Made by a program: the position numbers and the translations under genes. This document shows positions 49,294 to 57,931 of a DNA stretch of 64,000 nt, piece after piece. Each line of letters starts with the position of its first letter. Positions within the stretch are counted from its first letter, which is position 1. Under the pieces are notes generated by a model. It saw only the letters and a program-made list of their open reading frames with translations. It did not search any database and was not told where the DNA came from. This DNA comes from Dyella_B humi (GTDB taxonomy: Bacteria; Pseudomonadota; Gammaproteobacteria; Xanthomonadales; Rhodanobacteraceae): positions 434,001-498,000 of the forward strand of contig NZ_JADIKI010000022.1 in the NCBI RefSeq assembly GCF_044904605.1. Direction: 5' to 3'.

Positions 49294-51668
49294 CGGCGTG
49301 TGCTCCGTGCAAAAGAAGAGTTCATAGTGGTGCTGGCCGGTACCAGCAGAGCAGTGAAGCCGATACCCAGCAACAACGTAAGGCCGAAATCTTTCAGCGC
49401 CGGCATCGAACTCCACGCCAACAGGCCAAACGACAGCAAGGCGGTGATGGCCGAGAGCAGCACGCTGGCATACATCGCGCCAGGGCGATGCGTGACATGC
49501 GGCTCGCCTTCGCGCAGAAACACCGCGTAATTTGCGCCGACGCCAAGCACTAGCATCAAGGCCATCCAATGAAACAGCGTGAGCGGATGATGCAGATAAC
49601 CCAGCACCGCCAACGTAAAACCGATACCCAACACCGGCGGCGCGAGCACGCGCGGTACGCTGCGCCACCCGTAACGCCAGCCGAATACCGGCACGATCAG
49701 CAGCGCGGCCGCAAGCAGCCAGATACTGGCATAGCGGCGATAGCGGCCGAACAGTTCGGATACACCGGCCGCCTTGTCCACCAGCGTGACGCCGGGCAGA
49801 TTGTTTGCCACTTGCTTCAAAAGCGCACTCGACGCATCGCCTTGCGGTAGTACCAATGACGCAGCGCCGTGTTGCGCATCGTCACCCATCCACAGATAAC
49901 GGAACGGCGTGGCGACTGGTGTTTTCAGCCATGCTTGCAAGCTCAGCGGCGTGCTCGGCCACGCTTGCACGAGGCGATCGATATCGGCATCGCGAAAGCC
50001 GGCATTGCGCAACCATTGGCGCATGCGATCGGGTTGCGCGAATAGCGGCGCGAGCAACGCCTGATTGGCATGCTGACGCTGCAGCGACGGCACCATGCCG
50101 GCCAGCCCCATCCAACCTTGCAGTTGCCCTTGGTCCACCATGGCTTGCAGACGCTGTTCCAACGCTTCTTCGCGCTGCAAGACCTGTTCTTCGTCTGCGC
50201 CTTGCACCAGATAGAACTGCGTGCCGTTGCCGAGACCGGTGATCTCGCGGATTTGTTTTTCCTGCGCGACCAAATTGGCGGGCGGCGAAATCAACAGATG
50301 CACGTCGTCATCGTGGCGCAATTGCGACCAGCCAGGTATCGCGAGCAGAAAGGTCAATGCACCAAGCAATACGCCGCGGCGTCCGGACGTATGAGACGCC
50401 ATGACATTTTGCAGCGCCAGCGCGATCCGAACGGAACCCGCAGACAACGATTTTGCCGGACGCTGCAGTAACGCCGGCAGCAGGAAGAACACGCTGAGGC
50501 ACGCTACCGCCATGCCGACCATCGCGAAGCACGCCATCTGGCGCAACGCCGAGAACGGCACCAGCCCGAGCAGCGCGTAACCAAGCAGCGACGTGCCCAG
50601 CGCCAGCAGCAGGGCAGGGCGAACTTGGCGCAGGCCGCGGCGCGGTTCCCATGTTTCGCCGGCATTGGCTCGCGCAGTGAGGTATTGGATCGAATAATCC
50701 ACCGCCTCGCCGAGCAGAGCGGCTCCGAACACCAGCGTCAACAGATAGATCTGACCGAACACCAGCACGCTTACGGTGGTAGCCGCGACGATGCCGACCG
50801 CGGTGGAAAGAAACGCCAGCAGCAGAGGTCGCAGCGAACGAAAAACCAGCAACAGCAACACCGCGATGCCAAGCGTGGACATCAAGCCGACGCGATGCAC
50901 GTCGCGCTCGGCATCGCTGCGCGCAGACGCGGCGTAGAACAGAGCCCCTGTGCGCAAAACGTGCGTGCCGGGATGATCATGTTCGATCGCGCGTTCGGCC
51001 TGATCCAGCGCACTCAATGCGTGGCGCTGAATGGCGTCGTCATAGGAGGAGCCCCTGAGCGTAGCCGTGACCAGCACGTAGCTGCCATCGTCGCGATGTG
51101 CGGTGAGCAGATTGTCTTCCGGCAGCAGCGGCGAACGGCTCCATGGCTGTTGTTCCAGCCAGTGCTGCAGCCAGCCGAACGGATCATCCTGTAGACGTGT
51201 GCCGACGCCGGTGACGAACGGTTCGTTGATGCGTTGGGCCAGCGTCTGCTGCGGATCGTAACCGGGTTGCGCGAGTGCTTGGCGATCTGCATCGATCAGC
51301 AGTGCAAAGCGATGTGGCAGATAGGGCGTAACGAGCTGTTGCAGATCGAACGGCGGCAGCTCGGCGGTGATCGAAGCGAATACGTCATCCTTTGCAAGGG
51401 CTTGCCCAAATTCACGCGCCGCCGCTTTTGCATGCTCGTCATCCGCATTGGCGACCAGCAGGATGACGCGATCACCATTCGCATGCGCCAATCGTTGCGC
51501 GGCGACTTCGGCCAGCGGATTGCGCTCGGTGGCTGGCAGCATCGCCAGCAGGTCGGTCTGGATCGGCGAGCGTCCGCGCCCGAACAACAGCCATGCACCG
51601 AGCAGGGCAAGCAGTAGCGTCGCCACCGCGAACCATCCTGCGCGCAGCCACAGGTTCCGCTCCGTCAT
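49290..51668 (-). CDS. MMPL/RND-family exporter (APE)
   Basis: 792 residues from MTERNLWLRAGWF. Two repeats, each with a first membrane helix, a large periplasmic loop and a helix bundle (TLGIAVLLLLVFRSLRPLLLAFLSTAVGIVAATTVSVLVFG; LLTLVFGAALLGEAVDYSIQYL; in the second half LGIGFTLAVLGYLHHPLTLFHWMALMLVLGVGANYAVF). It matches the ApeM-type transporter, expected to move the polyene lipid across the inner membrane towards the LolA-like carrier. Coupled to both neighbours by 4-nt overlaps. Confidence 0.9.
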   Translation of the reverse strand: MTERNLWLRAGWFAVATLLLALLGAWLLFGRGRSPIQTDLLAMLPATERNPLAEVAAQRLAHANGDRVILLVANADDEHAKAAAREFGQALAKDDVFASITAELPPFDLQQLVTPYLPHRFALLIDADRQALAQPGYDPQQTLAQRINEPFVTGVGTRLQDDPFGWLQHWLEQQPWSRSPLLPEDNLLTAHRDDGSYVLVTATLRGSSYDDAIQRHALSALDQAERAIEHDHPGTHVLRTGALFYAASARSDAERDVHRVGLMSTLGIAVLLLLVFRSLRPLLLAFLSTAVGIVAATTVSVLVFGQIYLLTLVFGAALLGEAVDYSIQYLTARANAGETWEPRRGLRQVRPALLLALGTSLLGYALLGLVPFSALRQMACFAMVGMAVACLSVFFLLPALLQRPAKSLSAGSVRIALALQNVMASHTSGRRGVLLGALTFLLAIPGWSQLRHDDDVHLLISPPANLVAQEKQIREITGLGNGTQFYLVQGADEEQVLQREEALEQRLQAMVDQGQLQGWMGLAGMVPSLQRQHANQALLAPLFAQPDRMRQWLRNAGFRDADIDRLVQAWPSTPLSLQAWLKTPVATPFRYLWMGDDAQHGAASLVLPQGDASSALLKQVANNLPGVTLVDKAAGVSELFGRYRRYASIWLLAAALLIVPVFGWRYGWRSVPRVLAPPVLGIGFTLAVLGYLHHPLTLFHWMALMLVLGVGANYAVFLREGEPHVTHRPGAMYASVLLSAITALLSFGLLAWSSMPALKDFGLTLLLGIGFTALLVPASTTMNSSFARSTRR

Positions 51669-52261
51669 GGCAGGCCGAGCGCGTGCTTTTCCAGCGCGCT
51701 CAACGGGCCGGCGTCGCGGGTGTCGGTCATCTGGATATCGGTCTGCGTGCCGTCCTGCATGTCGATGCGAATGCGCTGCAGATAAGTGCCGCCGTCGAGC
51801 TGGATATCCTTCAATACCTGTGCCACGCGCGCCTGTTTCGGCGTGAAGCGCAGGTTCCATTGCGCTGCGCTGCCGTCCGCATGCACGTCGAACTGGCGCA
51901 TCACCTCATCAAGCTGACCGCTCAACATGCCTTGCAGCATCTGCGAAATCTGGCTGACACCGCGCTCGCTGCGCATTGGCTGCGTGCGGCCATCGGCATC
52001 GATGAGCATGGTGCGCGTGCCGGTAAGCGCGCGCGTTTGTTGATAGGGCTGCTGTACTTGCCAGAGCATGCCGTGGCCGGTGACGAACAGCAGTTGACCG
52101 CTGCTGGTTTGCGGTTGGGTGAGTGCGGGGTTCTGGCGTTGCTGGGTGAAGGCGGCGCGGACGGCGGTGTGTTGGCTGAGTTGGGTGAGAATGGTGTGGA
52201 GCAGGTCCGTGCTTTGTGCGTGGGCGTTGAGGCAGACGAGTAGCAATGCGAAGAGCTGCAA
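51665..52261 (-). CDS. LolA-like outer-membrane carrier protein (APE)
   Basis: At least 198 residues if the TTG at 52261 (LQLFALLLVCLNAHAQ signal peptide) starts it. No ATG is near. The frame stays open to an ATG at 52438, but then about 60 residues would be encoded by a 111-bp palindromic repeat. LolA-type features: SGQLLFVTGHGMLWQVQQPYQQTRALTG, DAQGR-like IDADGRTQ, and TYLQRIRIDMQDGTQTDIQMTDTRD. Carries lipid-linked product to the outer membrane. The 5' end appears altered by the repeat insertion, so start confidence is low. Confidence 0.75.
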   Translation of the reverse strand: MQLFALLLVCLNAHAQSTDLLHTILTQLSQHTAVRAAFTQQRQNPALTQPQTSSGQLLFVTGHGMLWQVQQPYQQTRALTGTRTMLIDADGRTQPMRSERGVSQISQMLQGMLSGQLDEVMRQFDVHADGSAAQWNLRFTPKQARVAQVLKDIQLDGGTYLQRIRIDMQDGTQTDIQMTDTRDAGPLSALEKHALGLP

Positions 52262-52285
52262 GAGAAATCTGCGCGCTGAGAACGA

Positions 52286-52396
52286 GCTCCCTCCCCTGCT
52301 TGCAGGGGAGGGTTGGGGTGGGGTGAGTACTTGCCGTGAACTTCCCCGCAAGTGTTCACCCCCTCCCAACCTCCCCCTGCAAGCAGGGGGAGGGGC
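52286..52396. repeat. 111-bp palindromic repeat, copy B
   Basis: Same element as 47927-48037 with about six differences, same orientation. It lies between the glycosyltransferase stop (52426) and the LolA-like signal peptide, and is open in frame with the LolA-like gene. Confidence 0.92.
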
Positions 52397-52425
52397 AAAG
52401 GCAGTGTCTTGCGTTAAACATGCAG

Positions 52426-53211
52426 TCACGCCGCCCATGCCGCCCTTCTCCTCCGCTTACGCCACAACAGCATCGGCGCACGCGGCAGCATGCCTAGCAG
52501 CAGCCGGGTATGCATCGCGGAAATACGCAGGTTGTCGTGCAGCATATGAAAATGGGACAGGCCGTTTTCCGGATAAATCACTCGCGTGGGCAGGTTGCGC
52601 ACCGACACACCGTGCCAGATCAGGCGCACCGCCACTTCGGTGTCGAAGTCCATGCGCGCGGGCAAAGGCGCGCGATCGATTTCGGCACACGTCGCTTCCA
52701 GCGGATAGAGACGGTACCCGCACATCGAATCACGCAGCATGAATGACAAGGTTTCCAACCACACGCATACGTGGGTGACATAGCGCCCGTACAGGCGTGC
52801 GCGCGGCACGCTGGCATCGTAGATCGGTTGACCGCAGATCAGCGTGTCGGGATGCGCGCGGCCTTCGGCAAGAAAGCGCGGCACGTCTGTGACGTCGTGC
52901 TGACCATCCGCATCGATCTGCAAGGCATGGGTAAAACCACTATCGCGCGCGGCAATCATGCCGGCGGTGAGCGCGCGACCTTTGCCGCCGTTGCGCGGTA
53001 GATGGATCAGCTGCACATCGCACGAAACCAATCCATCGAGCACGGTGCGCGTAGCATCGTTGCTGCCGTCATCCACGATCACCACCGGCAAACCATGCGC
53101 ACGCAGCGCCTGCACCGTGGCCGCGATGGTGTCCTTGTGGTTATAGATGGGAATCAACGCACAGGGGAGGAAGGTTCCCGCGGCCGAGGCTGGCGCGTGC
53201 GACATGGACAT
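52426..53211 (-). CDS. Family 2 glycosyltransferase (APE)
   Basis: 261 residues from MSMSHAPAS. GT-A fold: LIPIYNHKDTIAATVQAL, VVDDGSNDATR, LPRNGGKGRALTAGM and LQIDADGQHDVTDV with the DxD metal site. C-terminal hydrophobic tail (RLLLGMLPRAPMLLW). Adds a sugar or glycosyl anchor to the polyene lipid, or acts like the glycosyltransferase of xanthomonadin synthesis. Ten nt from the ACP gene. Confidence 0.88.
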   Translation of the reverse strand: MSMSHAPASAAGTFLPCALIPIYNHKDTIAATVQALRAHGLPVVIVDDGSNDATRTVLDGLVSCDVQLIHLPRNGGKGRALTAGMIAARDSGFTHALQIDADGQHDVTDVPRFLAEGRAHPDTLICGQPIYDASVPRARLYGRYVTHVCVWLETLSFMLRDSMCGYRLYPLEATCAEIDRAPLPARMDFDTEVAVRLIWHGVSVRNLPTRVIYPENGLSHFHMLHDNLRISAMHTRLLLGMLPRAPMLLWRKRRRRAAWAA

Positions 53212-53221
53212 CCGCCGGCGC

Positions 53222-53491
53222 TCAGCGCGCGAGCAGCGCGCGCACGGTGGCGACCACGTCGCCGACCGTCCGCACATTCTTGAAGTCCTCGGGCTTGATG
53301 CGCATGCCGGTCATGTCCTGCACTTGAATGGCCAGGTCCACGGCATCGATGCTGTCCAGCTCCAGGTCGGTGAACAGATGGGTGTCGGGGGTGACCCGGG
53401 CCGGATCGATCTCGAACGTTTCACGCAGCACATCCTTGAGCCTGAGCAGGATGTCCTCGTCGCTGATTCCGGTTTCCATCATTGCGTTCAT
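53222..53491 (-). CDS. Acyl carrier protein 2 (APE)
   Basis: 89 residues from MNAMMETGISDE; two ATG codons just inside are alternatives. Phosphopantetheine Ser in LELDSIDAVDLAIQV. First gene of the polyene operon, so its promoter should lie in 53492-53761. Confidence 0.9.
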   Translation of the reverse strand: MNAMMETGISDEDILLRLKDVLRETFEIDPARVTPDTHLFTDLELDSIDAVDLAIQVQDMTGMRIKPEDFKNVRTVGDVVATVRALLAR

Positions 53492-53704
53492 ACACACCCA
53501 GCCTGCTCTGCGGCCCTGCATATCTCCCCGAGCCTTATCGGCAGGCGCTGAGCGCGCTCCAGCCGAAGGCCGGGAAACTTTGATTTTTCCTAACCCGCAG
53601 AGCGGGTTCCCCTTTGCGCTTTGCCAGTGTAGGCAAGGCGTTACACACATTTTCTTGCGGGGAAAAAGTCTAACAGACTGTTGTGTAGCTGTGTCTGTGG
53701 GCCA

Positions 53705-53726
53705 GGCGCCGGATAACTCCGGCGCC
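53705..53726 (-). terminator. GC hairpin after the porin gene
   Basis: Perfect 9-bp stem GGCGCCGGA / TCCGGCGCC with TAAC loop, 36 nt after the porin stop. No T-run. A second, weaker hairpin AACCCGC / GCGGGTT at 53592-53608 lies nearer the ACP gene and could belong to its leader. Confidence 0.45.
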
Positions 53727-53761
53727 CTCCAGTACCGGTGGGTTTAGTTTTTGCTTCCTTT

Positions 53762-55180
53762 TCAGATCTCCAGGTGTACGCGCATACCGTAAATAAAAAC
53801 GGGCCCCCGGCGATCCGCGTTGTAGCCGGGGTTGAGGATCACCTGGAAATCGGGGCTGAGCTGAACACCTTTGAAGAGGTGGTAGTTGTAGTAGGTCTCC
53901 AGCACATCTTCCCTGGCGTAGCGGGTGAGCTGACCGTCACCCAGAAATCCGCCCAGACCACCGGCGGCCAGATACTCGCGGTGCTGGCGATTCAGGCCAG
54001 CGGTGGAGAAGGCAACGCCAAATACATCATCCGGCCGATTCCAGCGCGTGCCGTTGACAGAAATGCCGCCCGACAGATCGTTGTCGATTTCGGTAAATGC
54101 ATATTCTTCGATGCGGTCGTTGGCCAAGCTGGCTCGCAGGAACACACCGATGTCGCTGCTCAGCCGTTGCTCGAAGCTGATCCCGTAGCCCACCTTGGAT
54201 GAAGGCTTGCGCACGCTGGTCACGTCGGGAGGATTGCCCGTGCCTTCGGCGGCTGCGATCGCATCCAGATAGTTGCCGGCCCAACTATGATTGCGAAACA
54301 CCAGCACACGCACCAGGCCGGGCAGATCGCCGACCTTGTGATCGTGTTCCACTTCCAAGTTGTCGCCGTGATACGTCCAGATCCGGTGATTGAGTGTCGT
54401 GCCGTTGGCGGCTTTAGGCTCCATGAAGCGGCCCACGCGCACCACCCAGTTGTCCCAGTAGAACTCGCCCGCGCCGCCGATGGTGTAGGCGCGCGCATCG
54501 GCGGCATAGTCCCACGCGCCATGCGTGATCAGCGACCAATTCAGGAATTGCGTGCGAGGATCATTGGCGTAAGTGTTCTTTTCGAAGATATCGGTCAAGG
54601 TGATCTTGCCGAGCGTCACTACGAAGCGGCGCGCGTCGTAGTTGCTGGCGAGCTGATTGGGGCCATCTTCGACGTGGATGGAATCGCCGCCCAGATTGAA
54701 CGTCTGCCGCAGAAACCAGCGCGCCAGGTAACCGCGCGGATGCGTGCCGCCGTTCTTCTGGATTTCGCCGTTGTTGATGCTGGCTAGGCCGAAAAGATGC
54801 GACAGCGGTTTTCCGACCACCACTTCCGGATCGACATAGATCTCGCCACCTTTCCAGAAGCGTGCACCCACATACGCCGTGAAGGTCGAGGTGTAACTGT
54901 ATTCGGGCGACGTCGACAGACTTTGCGGACCGGTATAGGGCGCGCTGAAACCATCCTTGTGCTGATACACGTAGGTGGTTTGTGCGTGGAAGTTCCAGCG
55001 GTCCTCGGTGGTGTCGCTGGAATTCTTGGTTTTGGCGGGGGACGGCGGCGAGCCGCGGACGGGGTCGTTGGATGCAAGGCTGGTGTCCTGGGCCGTGGCA
55101 GGGGCCGTACAAGCCATCGTTCCCAGGATGAACAGCAGCGCGGAAGAGTGTTTTCGAGCGATTTGAGCTTGAGTGCGCAT
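53762..55180 (-). CDS. OprB-type carbohydrate-selective porin
   Basis: 472 residues. Signal peptide ending MACTAPATAQ, a short Pro/Ser linker, then alternating beta strands with RWNFHAQTTYVYQHKDGFSAPY, EIYVDPEVVVGKPLS and a C-terminal VFIYGMRVHLEI strand. The overall pattern is of OprB-like sugar porins in the outer membrane. It follows the Nramp-related gene by 191 nt; no sugar-uptake genes lie nearby. Confidence 0.88.
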   Translation of the reverse strand: MRTQAQIARKHSSALLFILGTMACTAPATAQDTSLASNDPVRGSPPSPAKTKNSSDTTEDRWNFHAQTTYVYQHKDGFSAPYTGPQSLSTSPEYSYTSTFTAYVGARFWKGGEIYVDPEVVVGKPLSHLFGLASINNGEIQKNGGTHPRGYLARWFLRQTFNLGGDSIHVEDGPNQLASNYDARRFVVTLGKITLTDIFEKNTYANDPRTQFLNWSLITHGAWDYAADARAYTIGGAGEFYWDNWVVRVGRFMEPKAANGTTLNHRIWTYHGDNLEVEHDHKVGDLPGLVRVLVFRNHSWAGNYLDAIAAAEGTGNPPDVTSVRKPSSKVGYGISFEQRLSSDIGVFLRASLANDRIEEYAFTEIDNDLSGGISVNGTRWNRPDDVFGVAFSTAGLNRQHREYLAAGGLGGFLGDGQLTRYAREDVLETYYNYHLFKGVQLSPDFQVILNPGYNADRRGPVFIYGMRVHLEI

Positions 55181-55371
55181 TGCGAAGAACTCGATTTGAA
55201 GGTTTTTTGGCGCAGCGCTGCCCGCAGCAAGTGCAGAGCGCTTGCTGATCGAAGCAGTGCAGGAGAAGTGCGTGTGTGCCGGCGCTAGCAGCCGGCTTGC
55301 CTCAGCACGATGGAGGTTGGCTGCGTCGAAACCACGCGTTGGGCCATGAGCGTGTCATGCCGGTGTGACCT

Positions 55372-57015
55372 TCACGATCTGGCAAGCACAAGCTGCACCA
55401 CCTTCACGATGGCAAGGATCAGCGCGGCCGCCAGATAAGCGCGTAGCACGCCAAGCCAGATGCGCCGGCGCATGCTCATCTGCGCTGGGGGCAGCTTGCT
55501 CAGTGGCGGCATACGCCAATGGGCTTTGTCGACGGCAACGCTTTCCGGCACCGTGGCGGTGGGGCGGCGCAAGTGCAGAACCCAAAACGTGATGGCAATG
55601 GCCAACGCCAATACGCCACCACCGATGAGCACGCCGATGATTTGCGCACTGGTGATCGATGGATAGAGCACCGATGCCGTCAGAATGATCGACAGCAACA
55701 CCAGTACAGCCACCACCGCAGTGGTGAAAAGGTTGGTGATGGGTTTGTTCACCCACGGTCCCAACACGGCCTTGTCGTTGCACAACAACAGCAGAAACAC
55801 TGACGCACCCGGCAGCAAGATGCCAGCCAGAGTCTGCACAGCATTGGTGATGACGCCCAGCGGGGCGTTGGGAATCAGCACTAATGCTGCGGATACGGCA
55901 ACCAGCAAGGCATAAACGGCATAGAAGAGCTTCGCCTCCGTGGGCTTGCGATGCAGCGAATGGTTGACCGCCAACACATCGCCTATGGCATAAGCCGTGG
56001 ACAGCGACACCGCGGCAGCGCCGATGATGCTGGCATCAATCAAGGCGATCGAAAACAGCACCGAAGGCGTGGCGCCCACGTATTTGGCAATACCTTCCGC
56101 CACCGCGCCGGCATCTGCGAACTGCCCCATTTCGGGCCGACCTGCAAACGTGGCGGCCGTAAACGCAATCATCGCTACTGCACCGACGATCACCAGCACG
56201 ATGCCGATCCACAGATCCGCCTTCTCGTAACTCATGAAGCGCGGCGTGATGCGCTTGTCGATCACATAGCTCTGCTGGAAGAACAACTGCCACGGCGCCA
56301 CCGTGGTACCGACGATGGCAATGATCAGCAGCATCACGTCGCTCAGTGGCGCACCCTTTGGCATGCTCGGCACCAGCATGTGGTGCGCGATTTGCCCGAT
56401 CGGCGGATGCACCATCAGCAGCACCGGCACCAGTAGCAGGCTGCCTACTACCAGCAGCAGCGCAAACCGTTCGAAACGCCGAAAGTTGCCGGTGGACGCG
56501 GTCATGATGATCAGCGCCGCTGCGATCATCACCCCCCAATTACGCGAAAGGCCCAGATGATCCAGGCCCAGGCTGATACCGATGAACTCGGTGACGATGG
56601 TGAGTGCGTTGAGAATGAAAAGATCGATCACGCTGAACGCACCCCAGAACTTGCCGAAGCGTTCAAGAATCAAGCGCGCGTGACCCACGCCGGTCACGGC
56701 GCCGAGCCGCAGCACCATTTCCTGGTTCACGTACAAAACCGGAATCAGCAGCGACAGCGTCCACAGCAGCACCGTGCCGTAATTCTGGCCGGCCTGAGTG
56801 TAGGTGCTGAAAGCGCCGGCGTCGTTGTCGCCCACCATCACGATCAGGCCTGGGCCAAGAATGGCAAGCAAGGTGCGCAAGCGCGCACCCCAGCTATCGC
56901 GTCGTGCATGGTCGTTGTGGACAATGGTGCCGAGTGCGCCGCGGATATCGCCCACATGGGCGCTATCGAGCACGGCGGTATCGTCGGCTTCTTTTAATTG
57001 GGTGACAGTATTCAT
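55372..57015 (-). CDS. Nramp-related metal transporter (NRMT-like)
   Basis: 547 residues from MNTVTQLKEAD; the upstream extension is not credible. Eleven or more membrane helices. In TM1 the canonical DPGN reads DAGA (D65-A68, in GDNDAGAFSTYTQAG), and in TM6 the canonical MPH reads APW (A240-W242, in GTTVAPWQLFFQQS). Loss of the TM6 Met is what distinguishes Nramp-related magnesium transporters (NRMT) from Mn/Fe Nramps. So Mg2+ transport is a fair guess, unproven here. Coupled upstream to a SpeD-like gene 69 nt away. Confidence 0.88.
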   Translation of the reverse strand: MNTVTQLKEADDTAVLDSAHVGDIRGALGTIVHNDHARRDSWGARLRTLLAILGPGLIVMVGDNDAGAFSTYTQAGQNYGTVLLWTLSLLIPVLYVNQEMVLRLGAVTGVGHARLILERFGKFWGAFSVIDLFILNALTIVTEFIGISLGLDHLGLSRNWGVMIAAALIIMTASTGNFRRFERFALLLVVGSLLLVPVLLMVHPPIGQIAHHMLVPSMPKGAPLSDVMLLIIAIVGTTVAPWQLFFQQSYVIDKRITPRFMSYEKADLWIGIVLVIVGAVAMIAFTAATFAGRPEMGQFADAGAVAEGIAKYVGATPSVLFSIALIDASIIGAAAVSLSTAYAIGDVLAVNHSLHRKPTEAKLFYAVYALLVAVSAALVLIPNAPLGVITNAVQTLAGILLPGASVFLLLLCNDKAVLGPWVNKPITNLFTTAVVAVLVLLSIILTASVLYPSITSAQIIGVLIGGGVLALAIAITFWVLHLRRPTATVPESVAVDKAHWRMPPLSKLPPAQMSMRRRIWLGVLRAYLAAALILAIVKVVQLVLARS

Positions 57016-57084
57016 GGTGAAGCCTTGTTGTGGGGTGGTAGGCGGAGGGGCTATGTGAACCACGCTGAGACATTGAACGGGCTC

Positions 57085-57519
57085 TTAAACGACCCTCCGT
57101 ACCGGTTTTGTCAGAAAGACTTCTGTCGGGTTGCGCGGCGTGCGTCCTTGCACCGGCAGCGACTGGCCATCGCGCTGCACGCGATGCAGCAGTGCGCGCA
57201 ACGGACGGAATTCGTCGCGCAAGCCGTTGAACACTTGCATGGCGGCGGTGATGTCTGCCGATTCACCGTCCGCCACGAACAGGTCCGCAATGACCGCGTC
57301 GCGACGCGGAAAAGTACGCACCACCAGGTGGATGCCGTTGCCGGTGATCGCCCCGATCACGCCGTCCAAGGCCGTGGAGGTGAAATGCTCGTAAAGGATC
57401 GGCAGATGGCGACGGGCTACGTGCGCCATGCAATGTGTCTGGATGGCTTGCGCGTCGGTGAGCAGCGTCTTGGGCGCGCAGCAGTCGAACCATTCGCCTA
57501 CGAAATGAATGTTCTTCAT
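57085..57519 (-). CDS. S-adenosylmethionine decarboxylase (SpeD/SpeH)-like protein lacking catalytic residues
   Basis: 144 residues. It aligns by eye along its length with class 1B AdoMet decarboxylases: ALDGVIGAITG, IHLVVRTFPRRDAVIADLFVADGES and the C-terminal AMQVFNGLRDEFRPLRALLHRVQRDG. However, the self-processing Glu-Ser pair reads G62-I63, the following His is R68 and the proton-donor Cys is A83 (Thermotoga positions S63, H68, C83). Without the Ser no pyruvoyl group can form, so the enzyme activity is presumably lost. A binding or regulatory role for AdoMet or polyamine is speculative. It sits between small ORFs and the Nramp-related gene. Confidence 0.75.
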   Translation of the reverse strand: MKNIHFVGEWFDCCAPKTLLTDAQAIQTHCMAHVARRHLPILYEHFTSTALDGVIGAITGNGIHLVVRTFPRRDAVIADLFVADGESADITAAMQVFNGLRDEFRPLRALLHRVQRDGQSLPVQGRTPRNPTEVFLTKPVRRVV

Positions 57520-57614
57520 GAGAGTGTCTTCGCTTTCTTAGGCCGACAGCTGCGCTGCCGGCACACACAGGAAAGCCTCGGCACGCATGCGCGGCCGAGG
57601 TGCGGATTCAGGCG

Positions 57615-57785
57615 TTATGAGCGAGGAGATCGCCCAAGGCCGCGATACCAGCGCGCCGTTGCGCGTAGCAGCGTTATGCACAGGCCGGGCGAAGACGGTC
57701 TGACTGTGCGGCAAGCAAAATAAACGTTGAGCAGCCGATCCGGCGTGTGCAGCGGCCGGCGTGCGTGCAGAAGAGAGAGTTGCAT
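57615..57785 (-). CDS. Small ORF, 56 residues, hypothetical
   Basis: ATG at 57785 preceded by CGAGGACCGAGCC (GAGGA about 7 nt upstream). Product MQLSLLHARRPLHTPDRLLN... is basic with two Cys (ACRT, GLCIT). Ends 95 nt before the SpeD-like start. No family recognised. It may be a real small protein or a regulatory upstream ORF. Confidence 0.4.
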   Translation of the reverse strand: MQLSLLHARRPLHTPDRLLNVYFACRTVRPSSPGLCITLLRATARWYRGLGRSPRS

Positions 57786-57931
57786 GGCTCGGTCCTCGTG
57801 AATCGCCGCATGGACGACACGGACGCGAGCCGGCTCAGGTCGTGATGACGTGAGCGGGGCGCATCGCGTGCGCGTCCAGGCGACAGGGCAAGGGAGGTGG
57901 GTTGTCGCTGGCTGGAGGAGGTCGCATGGGA

